Part shown: in pieces, positions 10,601 to 18,509 of the stretch
Position numbering within the stretch: the first letter of the stretch is position 1
Layout: every line of letters begins with the position of its first letter
DNA from: Schizophyllum amplum
Lineage: Eukaryota > Basidiomycota > Agaricomycetes > Agaricales > Schizophyllaceae
Assembly (NCBI GenBank): GCA_007026445.1
Contig: VDMD01000018.1
Span: forward strand, 493,240 to 557,239
Direction of reading: 5' to 3'
DNA: 64,000 nt
Position numbers and translations under genes: made by a program
The notes under the pieces: model-generated
The model's database searches: none
The model's input: only the letters and a program-made list of their open reading frames with translations
Told to the model about the DNA's origin: nothing

Positions 10601-11433
10601 ACATGAAGCTCCACTTCACAGCCGGATACCATCCCGAGGCGGACGGTCAGACAGAACGGACCAACCAGACGCTGGAACAGTACATTCGGACCTACTGCGC
10701 ATACCAACAGGACGACTGGGACGAGCTCCTACCGCTCGCAGAGTTCGCCTACAACTCGGCGCCGCATGCCTCCACTGGTGTCTCACCCTTCTTCGCCAAC
10801 AAAGGGTATTCTCCACGGTTCACCGTCTATCCGGAGCGCGACATCACCAACGCACGCGCCCTGGACTTTGCGGTGGACCTGGACAGCTTACACGAGTTCC
10901 TCCGGACTCAGCTGTCTGCCGCCCAGGATCGATACCGCGTCACCGCGGACCGGCGCCGACAGGACACTCCGGACCTACCCATCGGTTCCCAGGCCTATGT
11001 CCTTGCGAAGTACATCACCACTACCCGTCCAACACGCAAGTTCTCTGAGATTTACCTTGGTCCCTTCGAGGTAATCGGCCGTCCCAACCCCAACTCAGTC
11101 CAGCTCTCCCTTCCGGACTACTTACGCGGAGTCCATCCGGTCTTCCCGGTCTCTCAAGTCGAGCCTCATACTCCATCCGCCATTCCGGGCCGCACGCAGT
11201 CGCCTCCTCCTCCCGTTGAGGTCGATGGCGAGCCAGAGTACGAGGTTGGCGCTATCTTGGACTCCAAGATCGACCGCAGATACCGCCGGTGTCCGCTCCG
11301 GTATTTCGTCCGATGGTCCGGGTACGAGGGAACGGACGAGGAGAACTCGTGGGTAGCTGCTACCGACCTTACTCACTGTCAGGACCTTGTAGATGATTTC
11401 CACCGCCTTTACCCTTCCAAACCTCACCTTTAG
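7588..11433 (+). CDS. pol: Gypsy Pol with chromodomain
   Basis: The frame is open for 1281 codons from 7588 and is probably reached by -1 frameshifting from Gag, because no ATG precedes the protease. Numbered from 7588: aspartic protease (IDSGAS, about 82-87), reverse transcriptase with YLDD at 476-479, RNase H (ETDASDYA, about 623), integrase HHCC region (about 855-898), catalytic D927, D987 and E1023 with classical D-x59-D-x35-E spacing, and a C-terminal chromodomain (about 1218-1275) with the WSGYEGTDEENSW core. The order PR-RT-RH-INT-CHR defines a Ty3/gypsy chromovirus. The chromodomain is expected to guide integration to modified chromatin. No internal stop or frame break was seen. Confidence 0.93.
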   Translation: MSQAPVRQRRPGPRRQGRRSCERAKGGKLDRSPDTSAGDRCCDATPPASPEVILNASALASDNGLYVSLSSTLFRRLLRALIDSGASHCFIDSVFVDTHAIPTRSIPSTTLRLLDGSTSVLTRATTVPLRFPTGEVLDVDFFVTLLDPNCPAVLGHNFLTRHNPSIDWASGVISFSTRSHHDTSSATPASSALPAVNPSESATASDPLSPSAAERDLPDPAPPLAYPKPGTGKPSVSLISAAAYARAIREPGAVQFTIQASEISGFSASTSSSPPEPHLTPEELSEIPEEYHDYADVFSEKLSDRLAPHRPYDLKIELEEGATPPYGRVYQLSPSEMIALREFIDENLRSGFIAPSRSPAGAPVFFVKKKDGGLRLCVDYRGLNRISRKDRYPIPLIADLLDAPAKARIYTKLDLRHAYHLVRIAEGDEWKTAFRTRWGSFEFRVIPFGLSNAPSAFQHFVNDIFSDMLDVSVVVYLDDILIYSDNLDDHRKNVREVLRRLRQFGLYCKASKCEFHRDTVEYLGYILSSNGLSMDASKVATVREWPTPRRIKDIQAFLGFANFYRRFIHGYSDIVVPLTRLTRKNVPWIWSSECESAFQTLKDAFASAPVLSHFVPGRRLVVETDASDYALAAILSIHSDDGEIHPVAFHSRTFQSAELNYDVHDKELLAIYEAFRHWRHYLEGTPDPIDVVTDHKNLEYFSTTKVLTRRQVRWSEYLNQFNMIIRFRPGRLGTKPDALTRRWDVYLRDGRDSFEQVNPDNCRAVFGPEQLSASLRATFLEEPVLRAAQAVDVAALHADISSRLTSDPAAQSGIAAAQSETSSRWTYSAEAGLLYLDGRIYIPDNPDLKLRILRIHHDHILAGHLGQNRTLAKVRELYVWPGMRDFIRDYVSSCTTCKRNKYQRHRPYGLLRPLPVPARPWHSVSMDFIEQLPNAHGFTAILVVVDRLTKQAVFIPTDDHITSEGLARLFLMHIYSKHGIPEHITSDRGSEFVSKFTVSLGNLLDMKLHFTAGYHPEADGQTERTNQTLEQYIRTYCAYQQDDWDELLPLAEFAYNSAPHASTGVSPFFANKGYSPRFTVYPERDITNARALDFAVDLDSLHEFLRTQLSAAQDRYRVTADRRRQDTPDLPIGSQAYVLAKYITTTRPTRKFSEIYLGPFEVIGRPNPNSVQLSLPDYLRGVHPVFPVSQVEPHTPSAIPGRTQSPPPPVEVDGEPEYEVGAILDSKIDRRYRRCPLRYFVRWSGYEGTDEENSWVAATDLTHCQDLVDDFHRLYPSKPHL

Positions 11434-11649
11434 TATTATTTCCCCATACTTTCCTCAATCTATCTCTTGCTTACATTTATCTCGATCTCTGTTCGTTTCC
11501 AATTTGCGCTATGTCCTTCCCACACCCTTATCATTCCATCCCTTGTCCGTCCCAATCTATCGAGCCCGTCCATGCCTTGTCCAAGAAAATTTGTATTACT
11601 ACTACCCCTGCCTTTTCTTTCTTTACTATGTCTCTTTTCTATACCTACC

Positions 11650-12864
11650 CTACTCCCCCTCCTCCATCCTGTCCTCTGCCGACTCCGTGCCAGCTCGCTT
11701 CCCCCTCCGCGGCCTCTTCGCCCCGCGCTGGACCGGCTCGGACTCCGACCGATCGTCCGGCGCGACGGAACCGCGAACCGAGCCACGCGCGCTGGACCCG
11801 CGGACACTGGACGCCTGCCCGCTGGGCCCGGACTCTGTGGGCGGCGGACCCCACTTCTCAGTGATGCCGGGCCACCCGGATCCTCCCGCCGCCAGCGGCA
11901 CCGCCACCTGCTCCCTTTCGCGCGCCAGCCGACCCTCCCGCACCTCGGCGGTCAGCTCCATGATCGCCCCCGCTATCCGGTCCAGGGCAGCAGCCGTGGC
12001 CGGATCGGTCGTGCCCGGCTGGGAGGGGATAGGCGGCGCCAGCATCGTCGCCGCCGGACGCTTCGCGGCACCACGGGTCGCCTTCGGTGTAACATCCGCA
12101 GCCGGCAAAGCGGCCGGGATCGCAGCAACCACAGCCGCCGCCTTGTTGCGTGGCCGGGCCGTGAAAGTACACGGCGTCTTGTGCTGCCGGCAATAGACGC
12201 AGGCGATCCCCGGCTTCAAGGACACACACGCCTCCTTCTTGGCGTGGCAGGTTGGGCAGGGCTGCAGTTGAGTCAGTCCGAGTATCCGGGCTTCACACGA
12301 GCACGCACCGGATTGTTCGCGTACGGCCCCAGAGCCTCCGCCGCTACCTCGTCCTCCTCGCCCAACTCCTCGTCGCCCTGTCCGTCCTCGTCGCCGTCCC
12401 CGACCTCCCCATCGCTCCCGTCCTCCTCCTCGCTCTCCACCACCATCTTGCGCTGTCCGATCCGTCAGCCATGCACGCCGGACACCACTGAGACACACCT
12501 TGGCCGCTCCCTTCTCCTTCTTGACGGTCACCGGCGGCGAGAGCGATGCCTTGCGCACAGAGGACGACGCGCCACGACGCCGCGACCCAGACCGAGCGGA
12601 TGGTGCGCGTCCGGACGCTGCGGACGGCACCGGCGAAGGCGCGACCCTGGACGGCGCAGGCATCGGCACCTCCGGGAGCGCAGCGGACACGTTGACGGCC
12701 GTCGACCAGTCGCCCTTATCCTCCGCCGCCCTTACGAGCGACTGGAGCTGCGGCAGGACACCAGCCAGCATCTGGGACCGACGGTGCTCGTCCGGCGTCT
12801 TCGCGATCCGGGCCCAGACGGCGAGGGCCTGCTTGTATTCCTGCTCGGACATGGGGGAAGACAT
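11650..12864 (-). CDS. Antisense Zn2Cys6 zinc-cluster ORF in the gypsy element
   Basis: A 404-codon ATG-to-stop frame lies on the strand opposite gag-pol, between pol and the 3' LTR. Residues about 203-232 hold six cysteines spaced C-x2-C-x6-C-x8-C-x2-C-x6-C, which fits the fungal Zn2Cys6 binuclear cluster (C-x2-C-x6-C-x5-12-C-x2-C-x6-8-C). Before it lie a predicted helical N-terminus, a Ser/Pro/Arg segment and a Gly/Arg-rich stretch. After it come a basic patch (RPRNKAAAV) and a helix of coiled-coil type (IAGAIMELTAEVREG). The C-terminus ends in a basic KRPRRGKR followed by acidic residues. I infer a nucleic-acid-binding protein expressed from an internal or LTR antisense promoter. Expression and function are unproven. 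Confidence 0.7.
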   Translation of the reverse strand: MSSPMSEQEYKQALAVWARIAKTPDEHRRSQMLAGVLPQLQSLVRAAEDKGDWSTAVNVSAALPEVPMPAPSRVAPSPVPSAASGRAPSARSGSRRRGASSSVRKASLSPPVTVKKEKGAAKVCLSGVRRAWLTDRTAQDGGGERGGGRERWGGRGRRRGRTGRRGVGRGGRGSGGGSGAVREQSGACSCEARILGLTQLQPCPTCHAKKEACVSLKPGIACVYCRQHKTPCTFTARPRNKAAAVVAAIPAALPAADVTPKATRGAAKRPAATMLAPPIPSQPGTTDPATAAALDRIAGAIMELTAEVREGRLAREREQVAVPLAAGGSGWPGITEKWGPPPTESGPSGQASSVRGSSARGSVRGSVAPDDRSESEPVQRGAKRPRRGKRAGTESAEDRMEEGE

Positions 12865-13129
12865 GGTATGAGATGTTGGATTCCACACAGGGCGGACGCT
12901 TCTTATGTACCGTCATGGACCCGGGCCCGGATCTCACAACACCCGGACTCACCCCAAAAACCCCAGCCAATGGTCCATGACATCATGCCGCACTCCGCCG
13001 ACTCATCCCCAACATCCGACGCGTCATACCCCACACGCCGGACCGGCCCCCAAAATTCACGGCACATGCGAGGCACAGCGACGTCATTCTTCCCGCGATC
13101 CGGGCTAAGTCCCTCGAGGGCTCGGGACC

Positions 13130-13143
13130 TAGAGGGGGGGTAC
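13130..13143 (+). promoter_or_regulatory. Polypurine tract of the gypsy element
   Basis: The purine run AGAGGGGGGGTA(C) lies directly before the 3' LTR start at 13144, the position expected for plus-strand priming in LTR retrotransposons. Confidence 0.75.
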
Positions 13144-13852
13144 TGTTACGCGCAGCGTGCACTTCACATCCAGTACGCACGTCCTTTACTTATCCAGACT
13201 CGTCGTCCTACCTTCCCCTTCGTTCCGGACATATTTCATTGTTCCATTCCGGTCCAGCGTCCGGCACCGAGTCCGGCGGACTCGGCTACGGACCTGGACG
13301 CATTCCCTCATATCTTCGTCCTATCTTCCACCCTTATCCTCTATCGCCTTATCCTGCCTTCCCCATATGCTACTTACTTCATATCGCGTATCACCTTCGT
13401 ATCCACCTCGGACTCTTACTTATCAGACCCGGACGTGTACCTACCGGCTCCGGACTTTCTCCTATCGGACACGGACTCGTACCTACCGGTCGTAGATAGC
13501 AGGATCCGGCATCAGATAGTACCTATCGAGTCCGATCACTCGGACTCTCGTACATGTACTTAAGCTGGCTATTCTTCCAAGATAGCCAGCGGAAATATCA
13601 ACTTGGTTTCCCCCTCTACACTCGACTTTGCTCCCAAAAGCTCTCTCTTCTCTTCAAACCTCGTCCTTCCGTCTTCGGACACACTCCAGTCCAGTCCGCG
13701 GACTCCAGTCCGGACTCTCACACCGGACTCACACCGGACCCCGCTGGACTTGGTCGGTCACGCCAAATCGGAACGCGGAGACATTGGACGGCGTCATCTC
13801 TTATAGGTGTTCGCGAAGCGTTCCTATCTAAGGTCGCACAGTGTACCTAACA
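13144..13852 (+). repeat. 3' LTR of the gypsy element
   Basis: 709 bp, the same length as the 5' LTR, with identical open-frame translations, followed by the target duplication ACGCC at 13853-13857. Confidence 0.95.
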
Positions 13853-14010
13853 ACGCCCCCGGAGCCCGGGACCCCTACCGGCAGCCCCGGGAGGGGCCCG
13901 TGGCTGTGCAAGTAAGTCTCTCGGTAGCTTTGCAACGAACTGCCAAGCAATTACTCGGTTCCTTTGCAAAGGTACTACGAGCACAGCTGCAAGTGGTGAT
14001 GATTGCGAAC
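13853..14010 (+). repeat. Element B, right end
   Basis: This continues element B after the gypsy insertion. It matches 17340-17480 (shared GTGGCTGTGCAAGTAAGT and a TTGCAA-rich end). Bases 14011-14492 hold nothing that I can assign. Confidence 0.6.
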
Positions 14011-14492
14011 GCGCAGGAGTCCGGACCGGATTGCCGGTCCTTGCCGCCGCCGCGCGAAGCGACTGCGGCGGGAATTCGGAGGCCTCAGAGAAGGAATTTA
14101 AAAGCAGGACCATGTAGAGTAAGGTTTCTAGTTGTGAACTCGAAAAAGAGGCATGGAATTCCGTTCAAAAATGAGCTCATAATACATGTAAGTTCTGTTA
14201 CAGTTCAGCTCATATTTCACTTCTGCAGAACTACATGTGTGGACCTTTTTGAGCTCCCACTTGAAGGTCTCTTCACAGTCAAAGTTGGAGCAGGTATCTG
14301 TATAGGTACTGAATAGATTACAGGTACTTAGAGGCTCTGAACTCGCTTGAATAAATCAGATGTTTACTGGCCTGGAGGAGCAATCTTTGAGCACTGCTAG
14401 GCCATTGGGGTATGTTTCTGGTATGGATGCAGTGCAGTGAGCACACATACTATTACAATATGCTATATCACGCTAATCTACGACATTTGAAG
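14011..14492. other. Unassigned stretch
   Basis: No gene, domain or repeat boundary was recognised. Short direct echoes of GAGCTC and GGTACT occur, but nothing decisive. Confidence 0.4.
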
Positions 14493-14633
14493 TATTGAGT
14501 GAAGAGAGGGGGCGCAAACACAAAACACGAACACAAAGGGTGATGGTTCAGGACGAGAGAATACAATGAAACAATGACTACCTAATCCAGCGGACTTCCC
14601 CATTGGGCCGGTCCAAGCACACCAATCCCAACA
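14493..14633 (-). mobile_element. Solo LTR of the 141-bp gag-only copia-like family
   Basis: This 141-bp sequence matches the LTRs at 15377-15517 and 16800-16940 with several substitutions. It is flanked by a perfect 5-bp direct repeat TGAAG (14488-14492 and 14634-14638). It has no internal region, so it is a solo LTR left by recombination between two LTRs. It is more diverged than the intact copy next door, so it is older. Confidence 0.9.
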
Positions 14634-14684
14634 TGAAGGTGATCGAATGAGGCGATGAGCAAGCATTGCGTCTTGTCTCGCCCC

Positions 14685-14850
14685 GAACACGCTCAAAATA
14701 AGCGCGTTCGTGACGTGACGTAACGCGTCAAGCTCGCCTCTCGCCATCGTCCGTTCCGCGCCCCCCGCTCAATAGCGGGTTGATGGGCGCCATTTCTTCA
14801 AAATAGGGGTGTGGGGACTCAGGGGAGTCCCCCTCAGGTGCGTGCGCCTA
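14685..14850 (-). repeat. Short repeat family X, copy 2 (inverted)
   Basis: The reverse complement begins GCGCACCTGAGGGGGACTCC and aligns along about 160 bp with 1651-1805, including the TCACGTCACGAACGCGCT motif. It is non-coding. Confidence 0.6.
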
Positions 14851-14887
14851 AAATATGAGCTGACTTTTGGTTAATCGTGTATCTAGG

Positions 14888-14922
14888 AATGGCTGCAGCG
14901 TGCTGAGCACGCTGCAGCCATT
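14888..14922. repeat. Perfect 17-bp hairpin
   Basis: Arms 14888-14904 and 14906-14922 are perfect inverted repeats with a single-base loop. They start with AATGGCTGCAG like the hairpin at 296-330. It marks the boundary between repeat X copy 2 and element C. Confidence 0.75.
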
Positions 14923-15376
14923 TGTGTGCGTGTGTCTCGCCTCCAGACGTCGCTAGCAAGGCCAGCAGCCACCCCCTTCCCCCAAGACGTCTCCGCGCGC
15001 CAGCGCGCTCTCCCATTGGCCCCCCCATCATCAACCCCCACATGCACAGAGGCAGAGGACGCCCTCCCGCGCCATCCGCTATGCCGCCGCGTGCCTCTGC
15101 GCCTATCCAGTAGGCGTGGGGAGCTGCGCGCTAAGCGCTGGCGGCATCAGCGTGCGCGGGGCAAGCGACGACGGTGCGATCACACATTACGTAGCCACCC
15201 ACGCCACCGTGCTCGAACCCTCTCGTACCCTCCCTGGCCCTTCACGGCCTGCGCAAGCGCCCCCCTCCTCTTGTATTGGTCCCACAGCCAGTTGAATACC
15301 AGCCGCATGCAGCGGTGGCCCCGCCCGCTTCCTTCCGCTGCCAGCAGTGTCACCTGCATGTGCCCACCCTGCTACA
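14923..15376 (+). repeat. One-ended GC-rich repeat (element C), left part
   Basis: This is GC-rich and related to about 3990-4300 of element B. It is interrupted by the gag-only retroelement, whose left target duplication CTACA is 15372-15376. It continues at 16941. Confidence 0.5.
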
Positions 15377-15627
15377 TATTGAGTGAGGAAAGCGGGCGCA
15401 GACACAAACACGAACACAAAAGGTGATGGTTCAGGACAAGAGAGTACAATGGGAACAATGACTACCTAATCCGGCGGACTTCCCCATTGGGCCGGTCCAA
15501 GCACACCAATCCCAACACTCCCACCTGTGCGCCGGACCGCAAAAGAACTCCCACCTAATCAAGCTCCCACCTAATCCTGCAACTCCCACCAAATGTGCAT
15601 CCTCCTATATCCATCACGAGAAGAGAA

Positions 15628-16674
15628 TCATCTTCGGCGCATTCCTGGAGGAACGAGGGGCACGACCCTGGCGGACAGAAGCGGTGGCCGAGGACGAAGG
15701 GCGGGGGAAGCGAGACGCGGTGAAGAAGGAGGGGAGGGGGACGACCGACGAGCAGGAACGACATACGCGCCATAAGCCTGATCCACCTGGTAGTCCTGCT
15801 CGACCTCCGCGTCAAGCTCCGCGAGCGAGGCAACCATGTTCGCATTGAGATGCACCTTGTCCGAGATCTTCTGCCTGATCGCCTCGGGCATGGCGAACAT
15901 GCAGAAGGCGGCAATATGCCCGGAACGCCCACAGCGGTGACAGTCCCTGCTGTTGACGTTGCACCAGCGATACCCCTTGTCGTCCAGCCAGAATGTGCTG
16001 GGGTCATTCTGGCGCCCGTCCAACAGACCCTCCTGCTCCTGGCGACCGCGGCCAACACGAGCGGCATTCCCCGCAAGCGAAGGGATGAACTCCTCCTGCT
16101 TGACACTGAATGCCGCGCCAGAGTTCGAGGTGAGCATGTTAATGGCGGTGTCGAGGGTGAGGGCGGTCTGGGAGAGGATGTTGATACGTATCTGATCGAA
16201 GGAGTCATCCAGGTTGATGAGGATGACGTCCATGACCTCGTCATCAGAGACAGTGACGCCCAGGCCAGTGAGGATGGCCTTCTGCGCCTTGACGTTGGCG
16301 ATGTGCGTCTCGATGGGGTGAGAGGGGTCATGGCGGCACTGCTGGAAGGCCTTGCGAGCATGCATGCGCTTCCAGGGAGTGGGCTTCTCGTACTTCTCCT
16401 TCAGCACCTTCCAGATCGCCTTCGCCCCTGTGCAGTCCTTGACCAGTGCCGCGGCGTCGGGACTGAGCTTGGTGTAGAGCAGCCACTCAAGCTCAGCATC
16501 GAGGGGCTTCTTGGGGTCAGGCACCGCAGCAGCAGGGTCAGAGGTGACGTAGTCGGCCTGAGCAGCACGGAAGAAGCGCGACATCTGCTCCTTGAAGGAG
16601 TGCCAATCGGACTCTCCCGCAAGGTCAGGGATACGCTCCAGACCCCTGGAGAGGACGGGAGAGATGAGGGACAT
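15628..16674 (-). CDS. gag: Copia-type Gag of the gag-only element
   Basis: This 348-residue intact ORF is the only gene of the element. Its N-terminal and central part is a copia-type gag polyprotein region (UBN2-like), with the DAELEWLLYTKLSPD and WKVLKEKYEKPTPW segments. About residue 244 begins a CCHC zinc knuckle CHRCGRSGHIAAFC for RNA binding. A Ser/Pro-rich tail follows. The start ATG at 16674 lies about 125 bp after the 5' LTR. An intact gag in an element that lacks enzymes suggests that the protein itself is maintained by selection or that the copy is very young. Confidence 0.85.
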   Translation of the reverse strand: MSLISPVLSRGLERIPDLAGESDWHSFKEQMSRFFRAAQADYVTSDPAAAVPDPKKPLDAELEWLLYTKLSPDAAALVKDCTGAKAIWKVLKEKYEKPTPWKRMHARKAFQQCRHDPSHPIETHIANVKAQKAILTGLGVTVSDDEVMDVILINLDDSFDQIRINILSQTALTLDTAINMLTSNSGAAFSVKQEEFIPSLAGNAARVGRGRQEQEGLLDGRQNDPSTFWLDDKGYRWCNVNSRDCHRCGRSGHIAAFCMFAMPEAIRQKISDKVHLNANMVASLAELDAEVEQDYQVDQAYGAYVVPARRSSPSPPSSPRLASPALRPRPPLLSARVVPLVPPGMRRR

Positions 16675-16787
16675 TGTGGATGAGCCGATAGAGGGTGATC
16701 AGATAAGAGGAAATTTTCGTAGGGGTTTTCTGAGGGTTTAGAGCAAGCAGAGAGACTGTTTTTGAGGTTTAGATAAGCTAGAGCGCG

Positions 16788-16799
16788 GGGCTCATAACC
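16788..16799 (-). promoter_or_regulatory. Half-tRNA-Met primer binding site
   Basis: On the minus strand GGTTATGAGCCC follows the LTR directly. It is complementary to the anticodon arm (CAU) of tRNA-Met rather than to a tRNA 3' end. Drosophila copia uses an internal tRNA-iMet cleavage product in this way. The same sequence follows the LTRs at 17688 and 28857. Confidence 0.65.
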
Positions 16800-16940
16800 T
16801 ATTGAGTGAGGAAAGCGGGCGCAGACACAAACACGAACACAAAAGGTGATGGTTCAGGACAAGAGAGTACAATGGGAACAATGACTACCTAATCCGGCGG
16901 ACTTCCCCATTGGGCCGGTCCAAGCACACCAATCCCAACA

Positions 16941-17480
16941 CTACAGCGCGACTAGCCCCTCACCGGGATCGTTTGACACCTCAACGGTCCTCCCCCCATT
17001 GCTACATACACCCCCACCCACGCGCGAGTACCTACGCATCCCGTGCGCGCCAATCAAGAGCCGGCAAATTTTTTTGCTGTGCTTTTGAACGCTTTTCATG
17101 ATATTTTCCCTATATATATACACTTTACATGCATTGTTTACACATATTATACAATATATGTGATATATACGATGCACCAGCGGCCACAGGCGGCGGCACC
17201 AGAGGCAGCAGCGCGCGCGCGCACCCGCACGAGCAGCGATCAACTGCCTTTCCCGAACGGGAAGCACCATCAATGCCACCTAGCGCGCGCCCGTGCACCG
17301 CCCCCTGCCTAATCAGGCGAGCACGCGCGCACCGCCCGGTATGCCCCCGGAGGCCGGGACCCCCACTGGAAGGCCCAGGAGGGGCCTGTGGCTGTGCAAG
17401 TAAGTCATTCGCTATTATTGCAATAAGCCGCCAAGCAGTTGCTTGGGTGTTTTGCAATAACCTTGCGAGCTCAGCTGTCT
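16941..17480 (+). repeat. Element C, right part
   Basis: After the retroelement, C continues with the A/T palindrome and GCTTTTGAACGCTTTT block (about 17062-17096). A strongly AT-rich TATATA stretch (17100-17175) and a GC-rich end matching element B follow. Bases 17481-17547 are unassigned. Confidence 0.55.
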
Positions 17481-17897
17481 GAGGCCGTACGCTGTCCGTG
17501 TCGGGGCATGCAGAAGTTGCTGGTGCGGATGGTGTTGGTGTAGTAACTGTTGGGATTGGTGTGCTTGGACCGGCCCAATGGGGAAGTCCGCCAGATTAGG
17601 TAGTCATTGTTCCTATTGTACTCTCTCGTCCTGAACCATCACCTTTTGTGTTCGTGTTTGTGTCTGTGCCCGCTTTCTTCACTTAATAGGTTATGAGCCC
17701 TGCGCTCTAGCTTATCTAAACCTCAAAAACAGTCTCTCTGCTTGCTCTAAACCCTCAGAAAACCCCTACGAAATTTTCCTCTTATCTGATCACCCTCTAT
17801 TGGCTCATCTACAATGTCCCTCATCTCTCCTGTCCTCTCCAGGGGTCTGGAGCGTATCCCTGATCTTGCGGGAGAGTCCGATTGGCACTCCTTCAAG

Positions 17898-18409
17898 CAA
17901 GGGGGTCCCGGGATCGCAGGAAATGACCGCGGGTCGACTTTCGACTTAAGGCCGTTACCCCTCCCCCCCTCCTCCTTCATGTGACGTCCGGCAAGTTCCG
18001 GCCGCCGCTAGACGGGTGGTACCACCTACTCTAGATGCTATGAAGCCATCTAACCGCTGTATATACATGTATTACAGCTTCAAGAGCTCTGTATGCACTC
18101 CTGTAATGCAACGCTGCAGTGCCAGCATTCTGGCGCAACGGGCTTCAGCCACTCACGTGACTGCTCGGAAGGCCGAGGAGCATGTGCACAACTCAGTTGA
18201 CCTCCGTTGAGGTAAGGAACCCTTGTCAGACAGGATAAGTAGCTTAATACTGGCTTGTGGGGGCCTGTGTACCACCTTACATGCTATGTAAGATAGCTGA
18301 GGTCCAAAACGGTCTGGGTACAATGGGGTCGACTTTCAACTTTTGTCGGCCTCGGACCCCCCCTCCCTCCCCACCCCCGGTCCGCTATTTTTAGCTTCAT
18401 ACCCCCTTG
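17898..18409. mobile_element. hAT-like MITE (512 bp)
   Basis: The ends are CAAGGGGGT and its exact complement. An 8-bp duplication CCTTCAAG (17890-17897, 18410-18417) flanks it, and removing the insert and one duplication restores the gag reading found in the complete copy. An 8-bp target duplication and CA-G-rich termini fit the hAT superfamily. It is non-coding. The end segments are similar to 20709-21211. Confidence 0.88.
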
Positions 18410-18509
18410 CCTTCAAGGAGCAGATGTCGCGCTTCTTCCGCGCTGCTCAGGCCTACTACCTCACCTCTGACCCTGCTGCTGCGGTGCCTGACCCCAAGAA
18501 GCCCCTCGA

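Larger units (their letters stand above)
5330..13852 (+). mobile_element. Complete Ty3/gypsy chromovirus retrotransposon
   Basis: The 8523-bp element has two 709-bp LTRs (TGTTA...TAACA) flanked by the 5-bp target duplication ACGCC (5325-5329 and 13853-13857). Internal order is PBS, gag, pol (protease, RT, RNase H, integrase, chromodomain), a 1.7-kb non-sense-coding tail with an antisense ORF, and a polypurine tract. RT-before-integrase order and the C-terminal chromodomain place it in the Ty3 chromoviruses. The two LTRs have the same length and give identical open-frame translations, which indicates a recent insertion. It sits in element B and both main reading frames are intact, so it may be active or recently active. 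Confidence 0.95.
15377..16940 (-). mobile_element. Complete gag-only LTR retrotransposon (TR-GAG type)
   Basis: The 1564-bp element has two 141-bp LTRs (15377-15517 and 16800-16940) that look identical, with a perfect 5-bp target duplication CTACA (15372-15376, 16941-16945). On the minus strand the order is LTR, a PBS complementary to the anticodon region of tRNA-Met, one gag ORF, a GGTGGGAG polypurine tract, LTR. There is no protease, integrase, RT or RNase H. It must be mobilised by the enzymes of another copia element. The architecture matches the terminal-repeat retrotransposons with a GAG domain described in plants. The LTR ends TG...TA rather than the canonical TG...CA. Confidence 0.9.

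Noticed and set aside
11467..13563. 698-codon plus-strand frame after pol
   Set aside because: It is Arg/Pro/Ser-rich, has no domain, runs into the 3' LTR and lies opposite the ORF with the Zn2Cys6 motif; it is the mirror frame of that ORF.
1651..14850. A single 13-kb element bounded by inverted repeat X copies 1 and 2
   Set aside because: Copy 1 lies inside element A while copy 2 lies outside it, so the two cannot be the ends of one intact element.
15850..16683. 277-codon plus-strand frame
   Set aside because: It is antisense to the gag with a clear CCHC knuckle, and includes LTR-side sequence; a shadow frame.
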